DNA of 48,953 bases, from assembly GCA_020853105.1 (NCBI GenBank), contig JADYZM010000014.1:1-48953 (forward strand), given 5' to 3'. The notes under the pieces are model-generated. The model was not told the origin of the DNA and ran no database searches. It saw only the letters and a list, made by a program, of their open reading frames with translations. Each line of letters begins with the position of its first letter. Positions within the stretch are counted from its first letter, which is position 1. Both the position numbers and the translations under genes were made by a program. Positions 40,720 through 48,953 of this stretch are shown piece after piece. Source of the DNA: Flavobacteriales bacterium (GTDB lineage Bacteria > Bacteroidota > Bacteroidia > Flavobacteriales_E > Vicingaceae).

Positions 40720-43260
40720 TTAAAAGATATTGGGAATATCTCTTCGAATGAGTTTTAAATCTTGAAGAAGTGCTGATTTTACTTTGATTGTGAAAGTATA
40801 ACTTTGTCTGAAACCCATTGGTATCCATTGAATGTTCATTTCCCAGCAATGTAAATCTCTGTAAACTCCGATAGAAGTGTAAGTTAAATCGTGTTGTTGA
40901 AAGTCATATCCGGAAGATACCCCAACCTTCCATTTTTTGGTTAGACTTATATCCCCTGTAAAATTAACCGTTTGAACAACACTTTTTGAACTCTCAAAAG
41001 TAGGCTTGTTATAATATATATTATAAGCAAAATTTAGTGTCCAAGGGATATCAAAATCAATATAGCTGTTTATGTTTGAATAGATATAAGCAAGCTCTGC
41101 TTCACTGGCAAACTTGCTTGTTTTTTCAGTTTTTAAAGTTGTTTTACTTTTAAGCGAAAAACCTAAATTCATTGAGGCACTGGTTAACCTTCCAATTTCT
41201 CCGGTTTTACTCAAATGCGAAACATTTAATCGGTTTCCACTAGTATCAAGAGCATACGGGTCAACCAAAGCGTTGAAATTTATATTAAATTTATTAAATA
41301 AGCTTGTTCGTGCACCGATAATTACATTGCTCCAGTTAAATGAATCTGCAAGCATATTGTAATTGGTATTGATGCTTAAATTGTCGAGTAGAGTAACCTT
41401 TTTAATAGGATTTAATGAATCTTTTTTCGTTTTTACTTTCATCTCAAGGTTTTGCAAAAGCCCAAGATTTAATAATCCTGCTTTTGAGGTGTTTGTTCCA
41501 CCGTAGATTCCATTTTCAAACACAGAATATTTATAGACAACATTATTTGTGTCGGTATATGTTTTTAAACTGCTATTGTTTTCAGGGGTATAACTAATAC
41601 CAACACTAGGGGTAACAACGTGGCGAATAGCAGTTATTCGCTTGTTTTTAAATAAATACATTCCGTAAAATTTGGTGGTAAGATTTGCTGAAGTATTATA
41701 ATAACCACCTCTGGCAAATTTGGAAATTGTATCTGAGATTACTGTATTTGTATTTTTATCAATAGATTTTTCTGTTGTTTTTAAATACCAAAGTTCAGTG
41801 TAGTTAAATGAAGGAGTTAACGTAAAATATTTCATCATTTTAATTGATGTATTAATGGGAATAGTATGCTTTATTCCGTTTTTGATATGACTATAAAGCA
41901 ATTCCGGCTGAGCAATTCTAAAAAGAGAATCTTGTGCAGTAACTTCATTTCTTAAATTTAAAGAGTATGAAAGGCCGATTTTTTCATATTGCCTTTGAGA
42001 AACAGAGCTTTTTTTACCAACTAACGGATAAATACGAGCAACATTAAATGCAATTTCCGGTAGTCTCACATTTACTTGTTTGGATAATGTATTTTGGCTG
42101 TGAGAGCTATTGATATTCAAAGTAAAAGGTTTGTTGTTCCACCGTTTTGTATATGAAATATTTGAATTAAAATTGGTAGAAAGATAATCATTGGCAGAGC
42201 TATTAAAGTTGTTTACAAAGTTGGAGCTGGTACCAAAATTCACATTAGCAGAAAAAATACTAAGAGGTCTGGCTTTTGGATCTTGATTGTGTTTCCATCG
42301 AAAAAAGAAATCGCGTCTTTCTGTGTAATCCGGAAACTCTTTTTCTCCATTGATGAATTCTGAATAATTGGTTTCAACATTTCCGTTAAAATGATATCTA
42401 TTGTTGTAGTTTGATATGAATTTAGCCCCCCAACTTCCCTTTGTATAAAAGTCAGCTGTTATTTGAGCATCTAAGTGTTGATTGATATACAAATAGTAAC
42501 CACCATTTAAAAGAAAAAGACCTAATTGATCGCTTTCACCGGGCATAGGTATTATAATTCCTGACTTTTGTTTGTCTGTATTTGGGAAAAAACCAAATGG
42601 AATAGCAAATGGAGTAGGGGTATTCTCAATAAACAAATCAGCAGGTCCGGTTATTATTTTATCGTTTGGAATAATTTTTATTCGGTTTGTCCCAAAATGA
42701 TAGTGAGGTTCAGCCATGTTGCACGTGGTGTATTTCCCGTTTCTAATATAAAGTACGTTGTCTGGGTTTTTGTAGATTTTTTGACCGTGTATATATCCTT
42801 CTCCCTCTTGTGTTTTAACATCTGTGATTATACCTTTTTGGGTGTCAAAATTATATTTGATTTCATGGGCATAAAATTCTTTTTCTTTTTGCTTAAAATA
42901 TGGCTCACCAATGTATTTTCCTGTCGAATCTTTCACACCTCTTGCTGTAACTACATTTGAATCTAATTTAGATTCAATATCTTCTGATTTCAATTGTAAA
43001 TCTTCATACTTTACTTCAGACTCACCAAACAAAAATATTTGTTGCGATTTTAAATCAAATCGGATTGAATCTCTGGCTTTGTACTCAACTTTTGACTTCA
43101 TTGCATCTTTAGAGATGAAAGAATCTATTGGAAGAACAAGGGAACTATCAGTTTTTAAACTATCAGTATCTTGTAATTGTGAGAAAACAGTTTGTGTAAT
43201 TGTCATTAACACAAAAAGTAGAAATTGATGGAAGTGTCTGGTATAAAAGTTGCTTTTCAT
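40720..43260 (-). CDS. LPS-assembly protein LptD, Bacteroidota type
   Basis: The 846-residue outer-membrane protein inserts LPS into the outer leaflet. A signal peptide (about 1-27, ending VFSQ) is followed by an OstA-like N-terminal domain (about 45-220: IFLFGESEVKYEDLQLKSED, ITDVKTQEGEGYIHGQKIY). The rest is a beta-barrel rich in Asn, Tyr and Thr, ending in Phe (RRDIPNIF), as for barrel substrates of BAM. The ITGPADLFIENTPTPFAIPF block is typical of the Bacteroidota family. It is divergent from the amidase gene, with 124 bases between. Confidence 0.92.
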   Translation of the reverse strand: MKSNFYTRHFHQFLLFVLMTITQTVFSQLQDTDSLKTDSSLVLPIDSFISKDAMKSKVEYKARDSIRFDLKSQQIFLFGESEVKYEDLQLKSEDIESKLDSNVVTARGVKDSTGKYIGEPYFKQKEKEFYAHEIKYNFDTQKGIITDVKTQEGEGYIHGQKIYKNPDNVLYIRNGKYTTCNMAEPHYHFGTNRIKIIPNDKIITGPADLFIENTPTPFAIPFGFFPNTDKQKSGIIIPMPGESDQLGLFLLNGGYYLYINQHLDAQITADFYTKGSWGAKFISNYNNRYHFNGNVETNYSEFINGEKEFPDYTERRDFFFRWKHNQDPKARPLSIFSANVNFGTSSNFVNNFNSSANDYLSTNFNSNISYTKRWNNKPFTLNINSSHSQNTLSKQVNVRLPEIAFNVARIYPLVGKKSSVSQRQYEKIGLSYSLNLRNEVTAQDSLFRIAQPELLYSHIKNGIKHTIPINTSIKMMKYFTLTPSFNYTELWYLKTTEKSIDKNTNTVISDTISKFARGGYYNTSANLTTKFYGMYLFKNKRITAIRHVVTPSVGISYTPENNSSLKTYTDTNNVVYKYSVFENGIYGGTNTSKAGLLNLGLLQNLEMKVKTKKDSLNPIKKVTLLDNLSINTNYNMLADSFNWSNVIIGARTSLFNKFNINFNALVDPYALDTSGNRLNVSHLSKTGEIGRLTSASMNLGFSLKSKTTLKTEKTSKFASEAELAYIYSNINSYIDFDIPWTLNFAYNIYYNKPTFESSKSVVQTVNFTGDISLTKKWKVGVSSGYDFQQHDLTYTSIGVYRDLHCWEMNIQWIPMGFRQSYTFTIKVKSALLQDLKLIRRDIPNIF

Positions 43261-43367
43261 TCAAAAACAATAGCCAATAAGGCTCTTAAATCAACTATTT
43301 GGAATTATTAACATTACCATTTTAATAAATTACACCAATTGGAATGAGGGCTCAAAGGTAAAAAAAA

Positions 43368-43375
43368 TAAATTTG
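43368..43375 (+). promoter_or_regulatory. Bacteroidota -7 promoter element (TAAATTTG) for the amidase gene
   Basis: TAAATTTG matches TAnnTTTG exactly and overlaps a TTG that could have been taken as a start codon. Transcription should begin near 43379, six bases before the chosen ATG at 43385. Confidence 0.5.
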
Positions 43376-43384
43376 ACCGTAGGT

Positions 43385-44587
43385 ATGTTGAAAATCAATA
43401 ATATTCAAAACTTTAAACCGACTAATAAACGCATAATCTTATTGTTTATGTTTTTTATGTCATCGGTTTTTTTTACTAATCAAGCAAATTCCTTAGATGA
43501 TTTCTTTGGAATCAAAACCGTTGTTATTGATGCCGGCCATGGTGGTAAAGACGGCGGCTGTGTCGGAGCTATCGCAAACGAGAAAAATATAGCCCTATCC
43601 ATTTCTTTAAAATTGGGAAAATATATTGAAGAAAACTTTTCTGATGTAAAAGTAATTTATACCCGAACAACAGATGTATTTTTAGAACTTACTGAGCGTG
43701 CAAGAATTGCAAACAAAGCAGATGCTGATTTATTTATTTGTATCCATGTAAATTCAGGAGCAACAACATCAGCAGTTGGAACCGAAACCTACGTTATGGG
43801 ATTGCATAAAACCGAATCAAATCTGAAGGTAGCTCAACGAGAAAATGCTTCTATATTATTGGAAGACGATTATAAATCTAAATATGAAAATTTTGACCCT
43901 AACTCGCCTGAATCATACATAGTTTTAACTCTCACTCAAAGTGCACATCTTGAGCAAAGTTTATTGTTTGCCAGCAAAATACAAAAAGAATTTACAGAAA
44001 AGGTTGGCAGATACAACAGAGGAGTTAAACAAGCAGGATTTCTGGTTTTACACCAAACATCAATGCCCAGCGTTTTGATTGAAACTGGATTTATTACAAA
44101 CAAAGAAGAAGAAAAATTTCTAGCCTCTGATATCGGTCAAGATTATATGGCATCTGCAATTTACAGAGCTTTTAAAGACTATAAATATGAAATTGAAGAT
44201 AAAGGCAAGAATACTGAAACAGAAGTAAAAAAACTCAATGAACAGGAACCCAAAGAAACTGTAGAAAACAAAGAAAAACCGGATAAAAAAGAAAAAAATA
44301 AAATTAAAGAGGAAAGTGAAAAAGGTGTAGTTTTTAAAATTCAAATTGCAACATCTTCGGTTAAAACTGAACTAAAACCGGAAAATTTTTCAGGATTGGA
44401 GGGGGTTACTCTATATGAAGCTGGCGGACTATACAGATACACATACGGTAACGAAAAAAACATGGGCGACGCAAACCGACTCCAACTGCAACTAAAAGAA
44501 AAAGGGTTTAAAGATGCTTTTATTGTCGCATTCAAAGACGGAGAGCGGATTGCAATTAGCGAAGCAATAAAACTGCAAGAAAAATAG
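43385..44587 (+). CDS. N-acetylmuramoyl-L-alanine amidase with SPOR-like C-terminal region
   Basis: The 400-residue protein cleaves the amide bond between muramic acid and the stem peptide. I use the ATG at 43385 rather than an upstream in-frame TTG, which lies inside the predicted promoter. An N-terminal hydrophobic signal (IILLFMFFMSSVFFTN) leads to the Amidase_3 domain: VVIDAGHGGKDGG with a Zn His, an EKNIAL Glu, CIHVNSG with the second His, and VLIETGFITNKEEE with the catalytic Glu. A lysine/glutamate-rich linker (about 265-315) joins a C-terminal segment (FKIQIATSSVKTE and on) resembling SPOR, which binds denuded glycan. It stands alone with its own promoter. Confidence 0.94.
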   Translation: MLKINNIQNFKPTNKRIILLFMFFMSSVFFTNQANSLDDFFGIKTVVIDAGHGGKDGGCVGAIANEKNIALSISLKLGKYIEENFSDVKVIYTRTTDVFLELTERARIANKADADLFICIHVNSGATTSAVGTETYVMGLHKTESNLKVAQRENASILLEDDYKSKYENFDPNSPESYIVLTLTQSAHLEQSLLFASKIQKEFTEKVGRYNRGVKQAGFLVLHQTSMPSVLIETGFITNKEEEKFLASDIGQDYMASAIYRAFKDYKYEIEDKGKNTETEVKKLNEQEPKETVENKEKPDKKEKNKIKEESEKGVVFKIQIATSSVKTELKPENFSGLEGVTLYEAGGLYRYTYGNEKNMGDANRLQLQLKEKGFKDAFIVAFKDGERIAISEAIKLQEK

Positions 44588-44606
44588 AAAGTTAGATAAA
44601 TCATTT

Positions 44607-44637
44607 TTTGTCATGTAAATTGATTTTTCGATATTTG
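44607..44637 (+). promoter_or_regulatory. Possible promoter of the MCE/Fe-S operon
   Basis: TTTG (44607-44610), 19 bases, then GATATTTG (44630-44637, one mismatch to TAnnTTTG), about 16 bases before the MlaD-like gene ATG at 44654. Confidence 0.4.
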
Positions 44638-44653
44638 CAGTCAATTTTTTCAA

Positions 44654-45568
44654 ATGAATATTTCTAAAGAAGTTAAAGTTGGTTTTTTCTCATTATTAGG
44701 CATAGCCCTATTGGTGTGGGGTTACAATTTTTTGAAAGGAACCAATATTTTTTACAAATCAAAAACATTATACACCATATATCCATCAGTATCCGGATTG
44801 GTAAAGTCATCACCGATTTTAATCAATGGATTTCAGGTAGGTGTAGTTGAAACTATCTATTTCCACCCTGATAATTCAGGAAGAATTGTTGTAAAATTAG
44901 TTTTAAGCGAAACTGATTTTTTAATTCCTTCAAATTCAATAGCACGTTTGGTAAGCCTCGATTTTTTAGGCTCAAAAGCCATAACGCTTCAAATTGGAGA
45001 TAGCAAAACATCAGTAAATTCAGGCGATACGTTAACTGCTGATTTAGAGAAATCGATGCTTGACGGTATGTCTGAACAAATTATTCCTATAAAAGACAAA
45101 GCCGAACGATTGATTGAATCTATGGACAAGTCATTGGAGCGAATAGATACTGTTTTAATGGATATTGATGATGTATTAAGCGAAAGAAACAAACAACGTT
45201 TTTCTGAAGCATTACTTAATCTTAACGCAACAATCATAGCATACAAAGAAGTTTCTGATAATATTAATGCCTCCATGAAGAATCTTCAGCCGGCAATAAA
45301 AAACTTCAAAACTTTTAGTGATTCATTAGCCGTTCTTCAAATGAATACAACACTTCAAAAAGCTCAGGCTACATTTGATGATTTATCTGTTATAATGAGC
45401 AAAATCAATAAAGGAGAAGGAACAATGGGACAATTGATAAATAACGACAGCTTATATTTAAACTTACAATCTGCTACCAAAGATATAGATAAACTTTTAA
45501 TTGATATGAAAGAGAATCCAAAACGATACGTACATTTTTCAATTTTTGGAAGAAAAGATAAAGAATAA
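44654..45568 (+). CDS. MlaD-family (MCE domain) lipid-transport protein
   Basis: The 304-residue protein has one N-terminal membrane helix (VGFFSLLGIALLVWGYNFLK) and an MCE domain (about 38-115) with VSGLVKSSPILINGFQVGVV and LVSLDFLGSKAITLQIG. The remaining part is helical (about 140-290), like the C-terminal helix of MlaD proteins that forms a tunnel. It carries phospholipids between membranes, normally with an ABC transporter that is not in view here. The next gene starts 2 bases after the stop, so it leads the Fe-S operon. Confidence 0.92.
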   Translation: MNISKEVKVGFFSLLGIALLVWGYNFLKGTNIFYKSKTLYTIYPSVSGLVKSSPILINGFQVGVVETIYFHPDNSGRIVVKLVLSETDFLIPSNSIARLVSLDFLGSKAITLQIGDSKTSVNSGDTLTADLEKSMLDGMSEQIIPIKDKAERLIESMDKSLERIDTVLMDIDDVLSERNKQRFSEALLNLNATIIAYKEVSDNINASMKNLQPAIKNFKTFSDSLAVLQMNTTLQKAQATFDDLSVIMSKINKGEGTMGQLINNDSLYLNLQSATKDIDKLLIDMKENPKRYVHFSIFGRKDKE

Positions 45569-45570
45569 AT

Positions 45571-46887
45571 ATGGCAATTTCATCAATCATTTTCATACTA
45601 CTTTTTGCTTCTGCTGTGTTTTTGTTTACTAAAAACATTAAAAAAGTAATCAGAAATATTCGTTTAGGAAAACCACTCGACCGGTCAGACAGAAAAGACG
45701 AGAGACTAAAATTGATGATAAAAGTTGCATTGGGTCAATCAAAAATGGTTGTTCGCCCCTTTGCAGGATTTCTTCATATTTTGGTTTATTTGGGTTTTAT
45801 AATTATCAATATTGAAGTTCTTGAAATTATTTTAGATGGCATACTTGGTACTCACAGGCTATTTTCTTTTTTAGACAGTTTCTACTTCTTTTTGATTGCC
45901 AGCTTTGAAGTATTGGCTGTGTTGGTTTTAGTGTCCTGTTTGATATTTTTTGCCAGAAGAAATATAGCTCGTTTAAAAAGATTTTCTGGAGTTGAAATGA
46001 CCAGCTGGCCCAAGTCTGATGCCAATTATATTTTGATTACTGAAGTTTTGTTGATGTCTGCATTTATTTTAATGAATGCTGCCGATACAGCACTTCAAAA
46101 CATTGGTTCTGAGCATTATACTATGGTTGGTACCTTTCCGATAAGTGGATTTTTCGTAGAAGCACTTGGAACAAATGAATCGTCTTTGATTTTGATAGAA
46201 CGAAGCATGTGGTGGTTTCACATCATCGGAATTTTTTCCTTTTTAAACTATTTACCCTACTCAAAACACTTGCATGTGATTTTGGCTTTCCCAAACGTAT
46301 ATTATTCCAAACTTGAACCTAAAGGACAGTTTGATAATATGCAATCAGTTAAAAAAGAAGTAGAACTGATGTTTAACCCAGAAGCTGATCCTTACGCAGC
46401 ACCTGCTGAACCACAAACTGAACCTTCAAGGTTTGGAGCAAAAGATGTTACAGACTTTACGTGGAAACAATTGATGGATAGCTATACATGTACAGAATGC
46501 GGTAGATGTACATCGGTTTGCCCTGCGAATATCACAGGAAAACTATTATCACCACGAAAAATTATGATGGATACCAGAGATAGACTCGTTGAAGTAGGTA
46601 ATAATATTGATAAAAACGGAAACGAGTTTAATGATGGAAAATCATTGTTAAGAGATTACATTACTGAAGAAGAAATTTTAGCATGTACCAGTTGTAATGC
46701 TTGTACAGAAGCCTGCCCGGTAAATAATGACCCATTATCTGTTATTGTAGATTTACGCAGGTATTTAATCATGGAAGAATCTAAAGCTCCTTCAGAGTGG
46801 ACAGGAATATTTACAAATATGGAAAACAACGGGGCTCCATGGCAGTTTGCTCAGGCAGACCGTTTAAAATGGAAAGATGAAGAATAA
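45571..46887 (+). CDS. Membrane-anchored (Fe-S)-binding protein with two [4Fe-4S] motifs (HdrD/GlpC-like half)
   Basis: The 438-residue protein has about four to five N-terminal membrane helices (roughly 1-25, 70-95, 110-135, 160-180, 215-235), as in quinone-linked NarI/DsrM-like anchors. The soluble C-terminus has two ferredoxin clusters: CTECGRCTSVCP (C307, C310, C313, C317) and CTSCNACTEACP (C372, C375, C378, C382). It is half of a two-protein Hdr-like redox unit, the other half being encoded at 47300. The HAD gene overlaps its 3' end by 11 bases. The electron donor and acceptor are unknown; quinone is likely given the membrane anchor. Confidence 0.9.
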   Translation: MAISSIIFILLFASAVFLFTKNIKKVIRNIRLGKPLDRSDRKDERLKLMIKVALGQSKMVVRPFAGFLHILVYLGFIIINIEVLEIILDGILGTHRLFSFLDSFYFFLIASFEVLAVLVLVSCLIFFARRNIARLKRFSGVEMTSWPKSDANYILITEVLLMSAFILMNAADTALQNIGSEHYTMVGTFPISGFFVEALGTNESSLILIERSMWWFHIIGIFSFLNYLPYSKHLHVILAFPNVYYSKLEPKGQFDNMQSVKKEVELMFNPEADPYAAPAEPQTEPSRFGAKDVTDFTWKQLMDSYTCTECGRCTSVCPANITGKLLSPRKIMMDTRDRLVEVGNNIDKNGNEFNDGKSLLRDYITEEEILACTSCNACTEACPVNNDPLSVIVDLRRYLIMEESKAPSEWTGIFTNMENNGAPWQFAQADRLKWKDEE

Positions 46888-47296
46888 ATTAATAGAAACT
46901 ACTGTTGACGGAAAAAAAATAAGTCCGCTGCTATCTCCTGAGGTAAAAAATTACTTAATTGATATTGACGGGACAATTTGTGAAGATATTCCCAATGAAG
47001 AACCCGAACGAATGGAGTTTGCAAAAATTTATGATGGAGCTTTAGAAACTATAAATAATTGGTTTAATGAAGGTCATTTTATCACCTTTTTTACCTCAAG
47101 AACAGAAGTGCACAGAGAGGTAACAGAAAAATGGCTTAAAAAACATCAATTTAAATATCATGCACTATTGATGGGAAAACCAAGAGGAGGAAACTATCAT
47201 TGGATTGACAATCATATTGTAAGAGCTACACGGTACGAAGGAAAATTCACTGAACTGGAAAAAAGAACAGCAACAATTGAAGTATTTAAACAGTAA
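46877..47296 (+). CDS. Small HAD-like phosphatase
   Basis: The 139-residue protein has the HAD motif I LIDIDGTICED (D29, D31), a motif II-like FFTSRTEVHREV, a basic residue in KPRGGNYHW and a motif IV-like HWIDNH. There is no cap domain. It resembles polynucleotide-kinase-phosphatase-like and LNS2-like HAD proteins, some of them misnamed phosphoheptose isomerase. It overlaps the upstream Fe-S gene by 11 bases and ends three bases before the second Fe-S gene, so it lies between the two halves of the redox unit. Its substrate is not known. Confidence 0.85.
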   Translation: MKNKLIETTVDGKKISPLLSPEVKNYLIDIDGTICEDIPNEEPERMEFAKIYDGALETINNWFNEGHFITFFTSRTEVHREVTEKWLKKHQFKYHALLMGKPRGGNYHWIDNHIVRATRYEGKFTELEKRTATIEVFKQ

Positions 47297-47299
47297 AAT

Positions 47300-48088
47300 A
47301 TGAGTAATTTGAAAGTAACTACAATGGCTGAAATGATGGCTGCAGGTCAAGAACCTGAAGTATTGTTTTGGGTGGGGTGTGCAGGTAGTTTTGATGATAG
47401 AGCTAAAAAAATAACACGAGCATTTGTGAAAATTCTAAACAGTGTAGGAATAAACTTTGCTGTTTTAGGTACCGAAGAAAGTTGTACGGGCGACCCTGCA
47501 AAAAGAGCAGGAAATGAATTTCTGTTTCAGATGCAAGCAATGGGAAACATTCAAATTTTGAATGCTTACAACATTAAAAAAATAGTAACAACCTGTCCAC
47601 ACTGCTTCAATACCATTAAAAATGAATACCCAGATTTAGGTGGAAAATACCAAGTAGTTCATCATTCTCAATTCTTACAAGAACTTATTGATAACGGTAA
47701 ACTAACTGTTCAAGGAGGGGAGTTTAAAGGTAAAAAAATTACTTTTCATGACCCTTGTTATTTAGGAAGAGCCAACGATGTATATGAAGCCCCTCGAGAA
47801 TTGATACAGAAATTAGATGCCGAATTGGTAGAAATGAAGAGATGCAAATCTGGCGGATTTTGCTGTGGAGCAGGAGGCGCTCAAATGTTTAAAGAAGCAG
47901 AAAATGGTGAAAAAGAAATAAACATTGAACGCACTGAAGAAGCATTAGAAATTAAACCGGATATTATAGCAACAGGCTGTCCGTTTTGCATGACCATGAT
48001 GACAGATGGCGTTAAATTAAAAAATAAAGAAACAGAAACGAAAGTATATGATTTGGCTGAATTAATTGCTAAATCAAACGACTTGTAA
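47300..48088 (+). CDS. (Fe-S)-binding protein with CCG domains (HdrB/LutA-like)
   Basis: The 262-residue protein is of the CCG-domain family. The first domain has LFWVGCAGSFDDRAKKI, ESCTGDPAKRAG and VTTCPHCFNTIKNEYP; the second has HDPCYLGRANDVYEAPR, GGFCCGAGGAQMF and ATGCPFCMTM, with the CCG motif itself in FCCG. Such proteins carry a non-cubane or regular cluster and act with a ferredoxin-type subunit, here encoded at 45571. It probably works in the cytoplasm at the membrane. The start is three bases after the HAD gene stop, and the next gene starts 11 bases after its own stop. Confidence 0.92.
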   Translation: MSNLKVTTMAEMMAAGQEPEVLFWVGCAGSFDDRAKKITRAFVKILNSVGINFAVLGTEESCTGDPAKRAGNEFLFQMQAMGNIQILNAYNIKKIVTTCPHCFNTIKNEYPDLGGKYQVVHHSQFLQELIDNGKLTVQGGEFKGKKITFHDPCYLGRANDVYEAPRELIQKLDAELVEMKRCKSGGFCCGAGGAQMFKEAENGEKEINIERTEEALEIKPDIIATGCPFCMTMMTDGVKLKNKETETKVYDLAELIAKSNDL

Positions 48089-48099
48089 AACACATTTCC

Positions 48100-48582
48100 A
48101 TGAATCAAAATTACCATACATTTCCGGAGAACAGTAAAGTTTGGATTTACCAATCTTCTCAAGTTTTTGACGAAGATGATAAAAATTTTATTAAAGTTAG
48201 AGTAGATGAGTTTATTGAAAAATGGGACTCGCACGGCAATTTGTTAAAAGCTGACTTTGATGTTCTGAACAATTTGTTTTTAGTGTTTTTTGTTGATGAG
48301 CAAGGAGACAGAATGTGTGGCTCTGCTCAAGACAGATTGTTAAGGCTGGTTAAAGAATTAGAAGGTGAATTAGAGGTTGAGTTGCTTAACAGAATGAATC
48401 TATCGTATATAAAAAATAGTGAGGTTTATGTTGCTAAGATGCATGAATTTTCTCAACTCTACAAAGACGGAATAATAAACGATACAACACTTGTTTTTGA
48501 TAATACAGTTACAACAAAAGCTGCTTTTGATACACAGTGGAAATTGCCTTTTGTAAATAGTTGGCACAAACAGATTGTGTAA
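48100..48582 (+). CDS. Conserved Bacteroidota protein of unknown function
   Basis: The 160-residue protein has no signal peptide, membrane segment or known domain. The N-terminal half (WIYQSSQVFDEDDKNFI) and a middle segment (EQGDRMCGSAQDRLLRLV) look strand-helix with one conserved-looking Cys. In databases relatives have been named ABC transporter ATPase, but there is no Walker A or signature here, so I would not use that name. It is the last gene of the MCE/Fe-S operon, 11 bases after the CCG protein gene. Confidence 0.8.
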   Translation: MNQNYHTFPENSKVWIYQSSQVFDEDDKNFIKVRVDEFIEKWDSHGNLLKADFDVLNNLFLVFFVDEQGDRMCGSAQDRLLRLVKELEGELEVELLNRMNLSYIKNSEVYVAKMHEFSQLYKDGIINDTTLVFDNTVTTKAAFDTQWKLPFVNSWHKQIV

Positions 48583-48781
48583 TTAAAAGAGGTTCTTAAC
48601 AAGGAAAAATGAGTAAAAAAGAGAATAAAAAGTAAGAAATCGATAAAAATCAAAGCTGATTTTTAGAAAAAAAACAAAAATTTGATAAGATGCTATTGTG
48701 CAACGGTCTTATTATTTTAAAAATGAAAAGAGACTATAATCCCACTATGGGTTATTGTGTATAGTTCAATCTTTAACTTCC

Positions 48782-48953
48782 TTATATCCTAACGCCAACA
48801 ATGGTTACATCATCAACTTGCTCAAGATTTCCTTTCCATTCTTCGAAAACTTCGTTCAACTTTTGTTTTTGTGCAGCCATCGTCTCGGCAGACATGGAGA
48901 TTAACAATTCCTGCAATTGTTTATACTTAAATTTCTTTCCGGCAAGCCCTCCA
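48782..48953 (-). CDS. SpoIIE-family protein phosphatase, C-terminal end (partial)
   Basis: The last 57 codons on the minus strand end at TAA (48782-48784) and encode LAGKKFKYKQLQELL, then EVFEEWKGNLEQVDDVTIVG and a final VRI. This is the end of Bacteroidota SpoIIE/PP2C-type phosphatases, where the DD pair near the end binds metal. The rest of the gene, probably with sensor domains, is outside the window. The 200 bases between it and the convergent gene at 48100 hold no recognisable element. Confidence 0.85.
   Translation of the reverse strand, partial: GGLAGKKFKYKQLQELLISMSAETMAAQKQKLNEVFEEWKGNLEQVDDVTIVGVRI

Noticed and set aside
43373..43384. TTG at 43373 as the start of the amidase.
   Set aside because: It lies inside the TAAATTTG promoter element, so it would not be in the transcript; the ATG at 43385 is in frame and keeps the signal sequence.
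48100..48582. Naming this protein an ABC transporter ATPase, a label relatives have carried.
   Set aside because: There is no Walker A, Walker B or signature motif in its 160 residues.
1..48953. CRISPR arrays, tRNA, rRNA, prophage or origin features.
   Set aside because: No direct-repeat arrays, cloverleaf-like or rRNA-like sequences, phage genes or DnaA-box clusters were noticed on reading both strands, though short RNAs could be missed without a computed search.

Overview
The window is AT-rich bacterial chromosome (roughly two thirds A+T by eye), almost certainly from a Bacteroidota bacterium, probably on the Flavobacteriales side. The evidence is the TAnnTTTG/TTTG type of promoter in front of several genes, a transketolase split into two genes, a long NusB, leucine dehydrogenase, a Bacteroidota-type LptD, a gliding-clade-style MltG/DapF/ArfB cluster, and a type IX-secretion-like tail fragment at the left edge. 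Gene density is high and nearly all genes are housekeeping. No tRNA, rRNA, CRISPR array or prophage was seen.

Layout. 1-313: the end of an IS3-family (IS150-like) insertion sequence that truncates an old gene fragment. 401-2049 (minus): a DUF2235 hydrolase and ndk. 2142-5932 (plus): a tight operon arfB, dapF, an unknown protein, a GNAT acetyltransferase, mltG and cdd. 5992-8616 (plus): pyruvate dehydrogenase E1alpha and E2. 8682-11885 (minus): the two transketolase halves with a von Willebrand A protein gene between them. 12116-15091: a secreted glycosidase/serine-hydrolase fusion converging on recG. 15088-22461 (minus): recG, a nucleoside transporter, a bifunctional nuclease, etfA, etfB, a NUDIX hydrolase and a DUF4197 lipoprotein. 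22552-26839: cinA, rplS, then an unusual cassette of a tiny Cys-rich protein and a membrane protein downstream of an ABC exporter. 26983-33365: leucine dehydrogenase, nusB, a CAP protein, an amidohydrolase lipoprotein, a large membrane protein and nth. 33372-38626: nadB, nadA, an FNR-type regulator with four cluster cysteines, a lipoprotein, a DUF493 protein and a tandem universal stress protein. 38721-43260: a GT51 glycosyltransferase and lptD. 43385-48582: an amidase, an MCE protein and a two-component Fe-S (Hdr-like) operon. The window ends inside a SpoIIE-type phosphatase.

Themes. Envelope biogenesis recurs (MltG, GT51 transglycosylase, N-acetylmuramoyl-alanine amidase, NagZ-like fusion, LptD, MCE protein). 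Redox metabolism is the second theme (PDH, ETF, leucine dehydrogenase, Hdr-like Fe-S proteins, NadA/NadB, FNR). An FNR-like palindrome sits near -41 of the predicted promoter of the universal stress gene and a degenerate one lies between the promoter elements of fnr itself, suggesting a local oxygen-responsive circuit.

The best candidate for something undescribed is the 69-residue protein at 24791-25000: 11 cysteines, three CxxxC motifs, no signal peptide, a start codon buried in a perfect hairpin, and a four-helix membrane protein just downstream. The VWA gene embedded between transketolase subunits and the HAD gene embedded between the two Fe-S subunits are the next most interesting arrangements.
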